A DNA stretch of 28,523 nt, from NCBI GenBank assembly GCA_023264435.1, contig JAHFMK010000001.1, positions 1 through 28,523 of the forward strand, read 5' to 3'. Made by a program: the position numbers and the translations under genes. This document shows, in pieces, positions 15,122 through 22,803 of the stretch (position 1 is its first letter; each line of letters opens with the position of its first letter). Under the pieces are notes generated by a model. The model had not been told where the DNA came from. It made no database searches and saw only the letters and a program-made list of their open reading frames with translations. The stretch is from Candidatus Kaiserbacteria bacterium. Its GTDB lineage: Bacteria; Patescibacteriota; Minisyncoccia; Phycocordibacterales; UBA918.

Positions 15122-15130
15122 TGATATACT
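15122..15130 (+). promoter_or_regulatory. Extended -10 promoter of the AbrB-LUD operon
   Basis: TGA-TATACT (hexamer 15125-15130) is followed by 6 nt and the ATG at 15137, so transcription should start at the start codon and give a leaderless mRNA. Confidence 0.6.
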
Positions 15131-15136
15131 TTCTCT

Positions 15137-15376
15137 ATGCCAAAAAAAGATGTTGAACGATTTTATGGCACTGCTACTGTTGGTGAAAAAGGTCAGGTGG
15201 TTATTCCCTGTGAAGCTCGTGAACGCATGAAACTTCAAAAGGGAGACAAGTTGCTTGTCTTCGGTATGGGATGCGACATGATTGCTTTTACCAAACTTTC
15301 AAATATCGAAAAATTTGCATCAAGTCTTTCGAGTCAGTTGGAAACCATTCGTGATGTGATTAATAAAACAAAATAA
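15137..15376 (+). CDS. AbrB/SpoVT-type DNA-binding protein
   Basis: This is a 79-residue protein with a swapped-hairpin AbrB domain at about residues 10-55: GTATVGEKGQVVIPCEARERM is the typical first half (residues 11-31), followed by KLQKGDKLLVFGMG. The C-terminal part (about 57-79) is a short helix that may extend the dimer. Such proteins bind DNA as dimers or tetramers and can be either free regulators or antitoxins; no toxin gene is adjacent. The next gene, 12 nt downstream, codes for a LUD protein, so a regulator of that operon is the more likely role. A perfect inverted repeat in the promoter may be its operator. Confidence 0.85.
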   Translation: MPKKDVERFYGTATVGEKGQVVIPCEARERMKLQKGDKLLVFGMGCDMIAFTKLSNIEKFASSLSSQLETIRDVINKTK

Positions 15377-15388
15377 TAATATAAATAT

Positions 15389-16006
15389 ATGAATTACGAT
15401 ATTATTCCAGAAAAAGAAGCGGTTCAAAAAACAGTTGAAGCACTTACAAACAATGGTTTCAAAACCATTGTTGTTGACACAAAAGAACAAGCCCTCGCAC
15501 ATATCAAAACATTTATTCCACATGGTGCATCTGTCATGAATGCAGCATCGACAACGCTTGAACAAATTGGTTTTGTAAAATATTTACAATCTAATCAACA
15601 TGGCTGGAATAATCTACACGAAGCAATTCTCGCTGAAAAAGACACTGCAACACAAATGCAACTTCGTATGCAAAGCTCCTTTGCACAATATTTCCTTGGA
15701 AGCGTACATGCAATTACCGAAAGCGGGCAACTCCTTTCTGCCTCTGCATCAGGCAGTCAAATTGCACCATATGCATTCACTGCACAAAATCTCATACTCG
15801 TCGCAAGTACCAATAAAATTGTTGCTCGTCTTGAAGATGCAATTCAACGTATTCATGAGTATGTATTTCCACTTGAAGATGCTCGTATGAAGACTGTTGG
15901 ATATCCAGGGAGTGTGCTATCAAAGATATTAATTCATGAGCGTGAATCAGCAATGATGGGTAGAACTATTACACTTCTTCTCGTAAACGAAAAATTAGGC
16001 TTCTGA
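15389..16006 (+). CDS. LUD domain protein (LutC/YkgG family)
   Basis: This is a 205-residue protein of the LUD family. Features are the N-terminal helix with AVQKTVEALTNNGF, HGASVMNAASTTLEQIGF (45-62, the conserved G-S-T region) and the core SVHAITESGQLLSASASGSQ, followed by LILVASTNKIV. In lactate-utilisation operons LutC works with the iron-sulfur proteins LutA and LutB, but neither is in this window, and single LUD proteins of unknown substrate are common. No signal peptide or membrane segment is present. Its pairing with an AbrB-like regulator 12 nt upstream suggests a small self-regulated operon. Confidence 0.87.
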   Translation: MNYDIIPEKEAVQKTVEALTNNGFKTIVVDTKEQALAHIKTFIPHGASVMNAASTTLEQIGFVKYLQSNQHGWNNLHEAILAEKDTATQMQLRMQSSFAQYFLGSVHAITESGQLLSASASGSQIAPYAFTAQNLILVASTNKIVARLEDAIQRIHEYVFPLEDARMKTVGYPGSVLSKILIHERESAMMGRTITLLLVNEKLGF

Positions 16007-16064
16007 TGTTGAAACGACATTGTGCACCTATGATGTTTTGATTACGAAATTACTTATTACATTA

Positions 16065-16070
16065 GATAAT
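16065..16070 (+). promoter_or_regulatory. Possible -10 box for the 126-aa membrane protein
   Basis: GATAAT lies 9 nt before the ATG at 16080 in a 73-nt gap after the LUD gene. The -35 region is weak. It may give a second transcript inside the plus-strand cluster. Confidence 0.3.
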
Positions 16071-16079
16071 TCAAACACT

Positions 16080-16460
16080 ATGGAAACTAACAATCAATAC
16101 ATTCCGGGAGTTTGCAACATTGGACCCGATGAAATAGCACATCGAAATAAAGTTGCATGGATTGGACTTGCATTCACCATAATTCTTTGGGCTCTCTTTA
16201 TTACACTTGATGTACCTGCACTCTGGCGACTCACCCTCTTCATACCCGCAATGATGTCCGCAACAGGATTTCTGCAAGCATATATGAAATTCTGTGTGTA
16301 TTTTGGCTTTGCAAATTTATTCAATTTTGGAACCGTTGGTACAACCGATACGGTTTCACAAGCAGAATATCGAGCAAAGGATAGAAAGAAAGCATTGCAG
16401 ATAACACTTTTTGCAATATTCATTGGAATAGTGGTGGCATATCTCGGCTACATACTCTAA
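16080..16460 (+). CDS. Conserved three-helix membrane protein with CNIGPDEI motif, unknown function
   Basis: The ATG at 16080 gives 126 residues beginning METNNQYIPGVCNIGPDEIAHRNK; a longer frame from 16020 adds 20 residues that do not look conserved. The N-terminal YxPGVCNIGPxEIxxR motif is cytosolic-looking and carries a cysteine. Three hydrophobic helices follow (about 25-43, 48-65 and 105-125); another cysteine and several aromatic residues are in the FCVYFGFANLFNF segment between the second and third. I recognise this as a recurring bacterial family of unknown function. It sits 7 nt before the VOC gene and is presumably cotranscribed with it. Confidence 0.75.
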   Translation: METNNQYIPGVCNIGPDEIAHRNKVAWIGLAFTIILWALFITLDVPALWRLTLFIPAMMSATGFLQAYMKFCVYFGFANLFNFGTVGTTDTVSQAEYRAKDRKKALQITLFAIFIGIVVAYLGYIL

Positions 16461-16467
16461 CAACACT

Positions 16468-16908
16468 ATGAAAATACATGAGCTTGGACATGTCGTACTT
16501 TATGTACACGACGTAAAAATATCTGCGAACTTTTACCGTGATACGCTTGGCTTTAATGAGCTCTTTCGTGAAGGACCACTTGCTGGATTTTCATCAGGAC
16601 GAACACATCATGAACTTCTCCTCATTGAAGTTGGTACTACAAAGGAACCTCGTACACATATCGAGCCTGGGCTGTATCATATTGGATTTAAAATTGGTGA
16701 TGGACATGATGCGATACAAGCAGTATGGACTGAGCTTAAAGAAAAGGGTGTGCGTATAATAGGGACAGGAGACCATACGGTTACGGAGAGTATCTACATA
16801 CTCGACCCCGATGAAAATGAGCTTGAACTCTATGCAGATATGGGGGACGCATGGAAGCAAAATCCAAAAGCGATTATGACGCAGACAAAATATCTGAATC
16901 TACAATAA
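16468..16908 (+). CDS. VOC superfamily metalloprotein (glyoxalase/extradiol dioxygenase-like)
   Basis: This is a 146-residue protein with the paired beta-alpha-beta-beta-beta units of the vicinal-oxygen-chelate fold. The first unit is LGHVVLYVHDVKISANFYRD (6-25), the second starts at GLYHIGFKI (68-76) and ends ILDPDENELELYAD. Likely metal ligands are H8, H71 and E120, the two-His-one-Glu set, with E49 or E54 as a possible fourth. Members include glyoxalase I, extradiol dioxygenases and fosfomycin-resistance proteins; the sequence alone does not decide between these. It is cytosolic and is the last gene before the bidirectional terminator. Confidence 0.87.
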   Translation: MKIHELGHVVLYVHDVKISANFYRDTLGFNELFREGPLAGFSSGRTHHELLLIEVGTTKEPRTHIEPGLYHIGFKIGDGHDAIQAVWTELKEKGVRIIGTGDHTVTESIYILDPDENELELYADMGDAWKQNPKAIMTQTKYLNLQ

Positions 16909-16919
16909 TCTGATTGATT

Positions 16920-16962
16920 GATACAAAAAATGTGCGTATTCTATACGCACATTTTTTGTATC
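16920..16962. terminator. Bidirectional rho-independent terminator
   Basis: A perfect 20-bp inverted repeat with a TCT loop; the stem contains A6 and T6 tracts beside TGTGCGTAT/ATACGCACA. It lies between the convergent VOC gene (stop at 16908) and ABC permease gene (stop at 16976) and can end transcripts from both sides. Confidence 0.93.
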
Positions 16963-16975
16963 ATTAATACATACA

Positions 16976-18211
16976 CTATTCATACCGCAATGCTTCAATA
17001 GGGCTTTTCTTTGATGCTTGATGTGCAGGATAAATACCAAATATGAGACCTACAACCACAGACACTCCAACGCCAATAAATGCTCCAAGTACAGGGAATG
17101 TAAATGACCAATTTTCTGCAATGGTGCGAGATAACACCACCGCAGTAATGGCAGAAACCAATGCGCCAAATATAATTCCAATCACTCCCCCAATACCTGT
17201 GAGTATGATTGCTTCGGTGAGAAATTGTCGCAGAATATCTTTGCTTCGTGCACCGAGTGCTTTTCGTAAACCAATTTCTTTGGTACGTTCTGACACAGAA
17301 ACAAGCATAATATTCATAATGCCAATACCACCCACCACCAATGATATCGCAACCACAGCAACCAAAAACGAAGTAAATACGTTCACAATTGTTTCAATAC
17401 GCTTAATAACATCTTCTTGTGTTTGTACATTAAAATCGTCATCTTCACCAAAACCAATATGGTGTGCTTCACGCATGGTGAGCACAATATCATACGCCAT
17501 CTTCAACGCATTCTCAGGTGCATCAGCTTGTATCATCACTTCATTATAGAAATCATTTCCCGTAATGTATGTCTGTGCTGTTGTATATGGAATAACCACC
17601 ATTTTGTTTATGGTTAAGGGCCCTACATCTGAGGTGTTTGTAAAAACACCAACGATTTTAAATTTTTTATCTTTAATTTGAATGTATTCGCCCACAGCAT
17701 TTCCATTACCAAAAACATCTTCTTTGATTGTATCTCCGATAATCGCCACTCGTGCATTTTGATTTATATCATCTTGTGTGAAGAGCGAACCATGTGCTAA
17801 CGTGAGATTAAGCATATCAGAAATAAAATCTGCTGAACCTCCAAATACAAGTGCTCGAAAACGCTGTCCGCGATACTCAATGGGATCAGGAACCATAACT
17901 GATGGTGCAACCATTTTAAGATTTGGGACATTTTCTTTTCGTTTCAGAAGCTCTACATCATGCTTCGTAAGTGAACGTGCAAACAATACATTCGTGATAT
18001 CGGTACTATCCTTACCTGGACGAAGAATCACGGTTTCAGGACCCAGTCCACTCACTTGATCGAGAATGAGTTTTTGTGCTCCTTCACCCAAAGACATAAT
18101 GATGATGATTGCAGAAATACCAATGACAATACCGAGAATAGTAAGTGCCGATCGTGTTAATTGCGAGCTTAATCCTCGAAGTGCTGTAATAAAAATATGT
18201 TTAAATTTCAT
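16976..18211 (-). CDS. MacB-type ABC transporter permease (FtsX domain)
   Basis: This is a 411-residue protein with the MacB/LolC permease layout: a first membrane helix (about 18-41, RSALTILGIVIGISAIIIIMSLGEGAQ), a large extracytosolic domain (about 45-275), and three C-terminal helices (about 283-307, 335-362 and 372-398). The motif KEIGLRKALGARSKDIL (314-330) just after the second helix is the usual coupling-helix region that contacts the ATPase, and the end PAHQASKKSPIEALRYE is typical. It forms the export system with the ATPase and the adaptor encoded upstream, with only 4-5 nt between genes. MacB-type systems move peptides, lipids or drugs; the cargo here is unknown. Confidence 0.92.
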   Translation of the reverse strand: MKFKHIFITALRGLSSQLTRSALTILGIVIGISAIIIIMSLGEGAQKLILDQVSGLGPETVILRPGKDSTDITNVLFARSLTKHDVELLKRKENVPNLKMVAPSVMVPDPIEYRGQRFRALVFGGSADFISDMLNLTLAHGSLFTQDDINQNARVAIIGDTIKEDVFGNGNAVGEYIQIKDKKFKIVGVFTNTSDVGPLTINKMVVIPYTTAQTYITGNDFYNEVMIQADAPENALKMAYDIVLTMREAHHIGFGEDDDFNVQTQEDVIKRIETIVNVFTSFLVAVVAISLVVGGIGIMNIMLVSVSERTKEIGLRKALGARSKDILRQFLTEAIILTGIGGVIGIIFGALVSAITAVVLSRTIAENWSFTFPVLGAFIGVGVSVVVGLIFGIYPAHQASKKSPIEALRYE

Positions 18212-18215
18212 ATTA

Positions 18216-18935
18216 CTATTTCGTAAAATCTTTATTCGCGTTCCTTCTATTCAATATAGGTTTATCACTTTCAATTGCACCATCTACCAAATAAATCATT
18301 CTGTCTGCATGTTCTGCGGTAAATGTTTCATGCGTAATAAGAATAACCGTATGTCCCAATTCATCATGCAATCGCTGTAGCGTTTGCATCACTGCCTGTC
18401 CTGTCTTTGAATCCAAATTCCCTGTTGGTTCATCCGCGAAAATAACCTTTGGCTCATTGACGAGAGCACGTGCAATGGCGGTTCTTTGTTTTTCTCCACC
18501 TGAAAGTTTATTTGTTTCATATCCCAAACGATGGGACATGCCAACAATTTCAACCACCTCCTCAACTCGTTTTTTCCATTCCTGTTCAGGACGACCTGAA
18601 TACAATAATGGTAATTGCACATTCTCAAATACAGTTTGTCTCGGAAGTAAATTAAATGACTGAAATACAAAACCCATTTCTATATTTCGAATACGTGCTA
18701 TTTCATCATCAGTATGCTCCTCAAAACGTCTTCCATTAAATCGATATAATCCCGTGGTTAATTCTGACAAGAATCCAAGAATATGGAGTAATGTTGATTT
18801 ACCTGATCCCGAAGGCCCCATAATAGAAACAAATTCACCCGCCTCAATCGTAAATGATACATCTTTTAAGACAGTAGTATTGATTTCATCACCATAGAAA
18901 GTTTTTTCTAACTTTTCTACCTCAAAAAGACTCAT
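18216..18935 (-). CDS. MacB/LolD-type ABC transporter ATPase
   Basis: This is a 239-residue ABC ATPase: Walker A GPSGSGKST (40-48), Q-loop Q92 in FVFQSFNLLPRQT, signature LSGGEKQRTAIARAL (144-158), Walker B VIFADEP (164-170) and the D-loop GNLDS, then H202 in LITHE. The FNLLPRQT stretch and overall length match the MacB/LolD subfamily. It pairs with the permease 4 nt downstream and the adaptor 5 nt upstream. All catalytic residues are present. Confidence 0.94.
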   Translation of the reverse strand: MSLFEVEKLEKTFYGDEINTTVLKDVSFTIEAGEFVSIMGPSGSGKSTLLHILGFLSELTTGLYRFNGRRFEEHTDDEIARIRNIEMGFVFQSFNLLPRQTVFENVQLPLLYSGRPEQEWKKRVEEVVEIVGMSHRLGYETNKLSGGEKQRTAIARALVNEPKVIFADEPTGNLDSKTGQAVMQTLQRLHDELGHTVILITHETFTAEHADRMIYLVDGAIESDKPILNRRNANKDFTK

Positions 18936-18940
18936 ATTAT

Positions 18941-20548
18941 TTAGTTCTGCTTAATTTTTGCAATTGCTTGTTCATTTGCAAACGTTATGATAGGTTCCCC
19001 ACCACTCAGTCCACTTAAAACCTCAGTCATACCATTTGACCCTCGAAGTCCTGTGGTAATTGGCACTTCTGATACTTCGGTTCCATTCTGTATCACACGA
19101 ACAAACTTTCCTTCTTTGTTTTCATAAATAGCCCGTGTTGGAATGGCGATTACATTATGTCGTGTAGCGGTTGTTATCGTAATTTCAGTAGTGAGCCCAT
19201 CCTTGATCATTTCATTTTCCTTATCAAACGCAAGCGTTACCTCAAAAATACGAACCCCCGACACGACGGTAGCATTTGGTGCAACTTTTGTTACCACAGC
19301 AGTAAACGTTTTTCCATCATACGCATCAAACGTAACCACTGCAGTATCTCCAACAGAAACCTCTGCGATATCCACCTCAGAAATATTTACCGTAAGCTCA
19401 AAATCATTTTTTGAGCTTATAGAAAGTACAGGTATGCCTGCGGTAATAATCTGCCCCACATCTGCATTGACCGCAGTGACAACTCCTGCAAAGGGTGCTT
19501 TTATTATTGTATTTTCATATGCAACCTGTGCTTGTGAAAGTGAAGCGTGCATCTGCTCAACCAGAGCACGTTGTGCATTTACTCGTTCGTCACGTGCTGA
19601 ACTTACTACTTGTGTTAATTGAGACTTACTTAGCAGAAATTGAGCTTCCGCTGATTTCACTGCGTTTTCAGCACTTGCGACAGCAAGATTGCGTGTTTCA
19701 ACCACCGCATGATATGCATTCAAATTAGTAAGATAACTACTCGACCGAGTATTAGGAATAGGAATTTCCCATTCTGTTCGTTTCGCAAAATTATCAGGAA
19801 ATTGCAAATATAAACCACGACTACCAATTGGTGATGGTGAAATGGTTGATACCGAATCTGTACCAATCTCCAAACCAGTCACACGATACGATGACCCTGA
19901 AGGGGCATTTGAATCATACAACGCTACTCGATATACACCATCTTCGGTGCCATGATATGTTCCCGTAATGGTAGGACTTACATACGAATATGGAGAATCG
20001 CTTCGTTCATCACTTATCAGATACGCCTGAAGACCAGTTGAACGCAGTGTTTTTTCTGCGTTAGATACAAGCTGATTTTGTTGTGCAATAACATCTGCAA
20101 GGTTTTGTTTTGCATTTTCAAGTAAGGTTTCTACTGAGACCACCGACGATTCTGTCACTGCACGACTCTTATCATCTGCTCCTGAGACTAACTCATGGAG
20201 ACGTGCCTCCTCTGCTTGTAATCTTGACTGTGCCAACAGAATGTCCGTTTTTTGTTGTGTTGCCTCAGTTGTCATAAGTACATCACCTGAACTGACAACA
20301 TCACCTTCATGTACGAGAATGCTCGTAACCTTACCTCCTCGTTCAAACGCAAGATTGACTGCATGTGTGGGTTGCACATATCCTGTTTCTGTAACTTCCT
20401 CAATCACATCGCCATGCTCAACAACACCTGTTTCAACGCCATCGGGCAATGTTTTTGGTCGAGTGTGCATATACCAATACCCCAATCCAATTACTATAAT
20501 ACTTAAAAAAAATGATATATATTTTTTTGAAAGGATATTTTTTTTCAT
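18941..20548 (-). CDS. Periplasmic adaptor (HlyD/MacA-type) with extra hairpin-tip domain
   Basis: The ATG at 20548 gives 535 residues and follows a TATAAT box by 7 nt; the frame remains open 30 residues further upstream, but that part lacks sense. Order: anchor (about 10-27), first lipoyl half (VTSILVHEGDVVSSGDVLM, 74-92), first coiled-coil arm (about 95-170), an extra beta-rich region (about 176-287), second coiled-coil arm (about 288-345), second lipoyl half (IIKAPFAGVVTAVNADVGQI, 348-367), beta-barrel (about 382-460) and membrane-proximal domain (about 463-525). The extra region carries SPTITGTYHG, SYRVTGLEIGT, GLYLQFP and IPIPNTRSS. The adaptor serves the ABC pair 5 nt downstream. Confidence 0.9.
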   Translation of the reverse strand: MKKNILSKKYISFFLSIIVIGLGYWYMHTRPKTLPDGVETGVVEHGDVIEEVTETGYVQPTHAVNLAFERGGKVTSILVHEGDVVSSGDVLMTTEATQQKTDILLAQSRLQAEEARLHELVSGADDKSRAVTESSVVSVETLLENAKQNLADVIAQQNQLVSNAEKTLRSTGLQAYLISDERSDSPYSYVSPTITGTYHGTEDGVYRVALYDSNAPSGSSYRVTGLEIGTDSVSTISPSPIGSRGLYLQFPDNFAKRTEWEIPIPNTRSSSYLTNLNAYHAVVETRNLAVASAENAVKSAEAQFLLSKSQLTQVVSSARDERVNAQRALVEQMHASLSQAQVAYENTIIKAPFAGVVTAVNADVGQIITAGIPVLSISSKNDFELTVNISEVDIAEVSVGDTAVVTFDAYDGKTFTAVVTKVAPNATVVSGVRIFEVTLAFDKENEMIKDGLTTEITITTATRHNVIAIPTRAIYENKEGKFVRVIQNGTEVSEVPITTGLRGSNGMTEVLSGLSGGEPIITFANEQAIAKIKQN

Positions 20549-20555
20549 GGAGCGT

Positions 20556-20561
20556 ATTATA
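20556..20561 (-). promoter_or_regulatory. -10 box for the adaptor-ABC operon
   Basis: A consensus TATAAT on the minus strand lies 7 nt before the adaptor ATG at 20548. It predicts a leaderless transcript separate from the MarR-controlled genes upstream, which end 82 nt earlier. No clear -35 box is seen. Confidence 0.5.
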
Positions 20562-20630
20562 TTTGAAAGCAACAAACGTATTCTCTCTCGATATTCATTA
20601 TACTCTGTGCACCACATAATTGAGTAGTGG

Positions 20631-22142
20631 TTATGCACCGATTATCACAGCTTCTACTCTTTTTTTTCTCTTTGTATCACGGAGAAAGAGTGCCACAACA
20701 ACTCCTGATGCCATTACACTCGATGCAATAAGAAATACGGTGCCATACGCAGCAACCTGTGCTTTCAGAATAACAAGTGTGCTCACCATTTGAAGTGTTT
20801 GCGGATCAGTGGTATTGAGAACAGTGTCCTGCCCAATCTGGAGTACATTCGACTCAATGAGATTACTAAGAATTGTACTAAAAAATGCGATACCAACTGC
20901 TCCTGCTATATTACGAACAAGATTGAGTACTGCGGAAGAGACACCAACTTCATTTGCAGGTACTGCATTCGTTGCAGCAGCGGTGAGTGGTGCCATTCCC
21001 AATCCGAGTCCGAGTGCAAAAATAATAAGTGGTATAGTGAGGTCAAGAGACGTAGTCTTGACATCAAGTCCAGAAAATAGATAAATACCGAGGGCTGAAA
21101 TCGCCATACCTGCACCGGCAAGATACCGTAAAGGGACTACCTGCGACAACTTACCTCCGAGCGGCGCAGCGACAAACATTGCAAGTGCCATTGGTACAAA
21201 TAAAAGTCCTGCTTGTGTTGCATCAAATCCTAAATATGTTTGTGCGAACACGGGAATAAGAAACATTGCTCCCATCATGCCTGAAAAAGAAATGAAGGAG
21301 AGTATGAGTACATTTGTAAATACAGGGTTAGAGAATAGTTTCAAATCAACAATTGGATCTTTCTCTCGTTTCTCCACTCTGTAAAATAAAATTGAAAAAA
21401 TAAGTACCACACTATATGCACTTATACTTTCAAATGATACCCATCCCCAGTCTCGGCCACGTTCAAGCACAAGCACGAGTGATGAGAGTACTATGCCCAA
21501 TATGAGTGCCCCTTTATAGTCAAATCCTTTATTCGTATCAACAGGTTTATCATGTGGTAAATACCAAAGTGTCATAAAAATACCAAGAATACCAATTGGT
21601 AAATTGATATAGAAAAGCCACCGCCATGAAAAATTATCAATCAAGGGACCACCTATGAGTGGTCCCAGTGCTGCTGACACGGCAAATGAAGCAGACCAAA
21701 TACCGAGTGCCTGTGTTCGTGCATTTGGGTCAGTAAATGTTCGTGCAATAATCGCCATTGCGGTGGGATATACCGCTGCACCCACCAAGCCTTGCACCAC
21801 CCGAAAAAAGACCATTGATGAGAGATTCCACGCAAGACCTGCAAAAACTGAGATAAACGTAAATCCTACAAAACTCCACAAATAAATTACTCGATTTCCT
21901 AACTTGTCACCCAACTTACCGAACACAGGTACAAAAACCGCGTTTGAAATAATATACGCAGTTGCAATCCATCCTGCACTCGACACTGAAATTTTAAAGT
22001 CATCGATCATGCCTGGCAATCCTAGATTAACCACCGTTCTATCGAGACCAATAAGCAGTGTTCCCACCATAACGGTAATGAGCACGAGCCATGGTGAGTG
22101 TGATGGCTTTGTGGTATCTATTATCGTTGTGTTCTGTGCCAT
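20631..22142 (-). CDS. DHA2-family MFS multidrug exporter (EmrB/QacA type)
   Basis: This 503-residue protein has about 14 membrane helices. DHA2 signatures are LDRTVVNLGLP (33-43, motif D1), GKLGDKLGNR (75-84, motif A), and GPLIGGPLIDNFSWRWLFYIN (160-180, motif C plus its continuation). A charged loop KREKDPIVDLKLF separates the two halves with the usual two extra helices. It is a proton-driven exporter, likely of drugs, dyes or lipophilic compounds. It follows the EmrA-like adaptor gene by 3 nt in the MarR-controlled operon, and EmrA-EmrB pairs are the known model for this arrangement. Confidence 0.92.
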   Translation of the reverse strand: MAQNTTIIDTTKPSHSPWLVLITVMVGTLLIGLDRTVVNLGLPGMIDDFKISVSSAGWIATAYIISNAVFVPVFGKLGDKLGNRVIYLWSFVGFTFISVFAGLAWNLSSMVFFRVVQGLVGAAVYPTAMAIIARTFTDPNARTQALGIWSASFAVSAALGPLIGGPLIDNFSWRWLFYINLPIGILGIFMTLWYLPHDKPVDTNKGFDYKGALILGIVLSSLVLVLERGRDWGWVSFESISAYSVVLIFSILFYRVEKREKDPIVDLKLFSNPVFTNVLILSFISFSGMMGAMFLIPVFAQTYLGFDATQAGLLFVPMALAMFVAAPLGGKLSQVVPLRYLAGAGMAISALGIYLFSGLDVKTTSLDLTIPLIIFALGLGLGMAPLTAAATNAVPANEVGVSSAVLNLVRNIAGAVGIAFFSTILSNLIESNVLQIGQDTVLNTTDPQTLQMVSTLVILKAQVAAYGTVFLIASSVMASGVVVALFLRDTKRKKRVEAVIIGA

Positions 22143-22145
22143 ATA

Positions 22146-22787
22146 TTATTTAATATATATCCATGTACGAGCTGACATACCTGTTTTTAATTCAGGATAT
22201 TTTGAAACATCAAACGATACATAGATATTAAATTTTTTGATTGGACGTTTGTCCGAAATAGAAAATGCAATACCTGTTTCACTTGAAGCAGAGCTAATGT
22301 CATCAACCGTCCCAACATATTCATTTTGAGGAAATGCATCAACAGTAAATTTTACTCGTTGTCCTACTGCTACTTTACTCAGTCCACCAGTTTCTTCTAC
22401 TTGGGCAACCACACGCATCTTCGTATCAGCAATGACAGAGAGTAGAGTTTGTCCAGGAGCATAATACGAACCAATTACTTTTGGTACACCATCAACAACA
22501 CCATCTTCTTTTGCGTACAAAGTCTCCGAACCAACAAGTGCAACTGGTGTACTTTTCTGAACTCGTTCACCATCTTGTACATAGATAGTATTAAGTATTC
22601 CTGGTGCAGAAGGCGTAATGTGGACAATCGGTGCTTCTAGATATGACTTCTCAACAGACACAACGCCTACCGTTGATTGCCAGTAAATATATCCTGCCAA
22701 AGAACCAAAAATCACCACCAGTGCACTTACACTTTGAAACCATGGTGTTCGTATCAGACTTACTTTTTTTTCATTTATATGAGACAT
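22146..22787 (-). CDS. Minimal EmrA/HlyD-type adaptor without a coiled-coil hairpin
   Basis: This is a 213-residue protein: an anchor (about 19-37), a lipoyl-like domain whose two halves are joined directly (PIVHITPSAPGILNTIYV at 53-70, then YAKEDGVVDGV, about 91-101, and SYYAPGQTLLSVIA), and a beta-barrel (about 124-212, with VGQRVKFTVDAFPQNEYVGT and the end PELKTGMSARTWIYIK). The alpha-helical hairpin that usually links the lipoyl halves and reaches outward is missing. The next gene upstream has the opposite defect, which suggests that they work together. It is followed 3 nt later by the MFS exporter and preceded by a 16-nt gap. Confidence 0.85.
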   Translation of the reverse strand: MSHINEKKVSLIRTPWFQSVSALVVIFGSLAGYIYWQSTVGVVSVEKSYLEAPIVHITPSAPGILNTIYVQDGERVQKSTPVALVGSETLYAKEDGVVDGVPKVIGSYYAPGQTLLSVIADTKMRVVAQVEETGGLSKVAVGQRVKFTVDAFPQNEYVGTVDDISSASSETGIAFSISDKRPIKKFNIYVSFDVSKYPELKTGMSARTWIYIK

Positions 22788-22803
22788 AGATTTACAATGA
22801 TTA

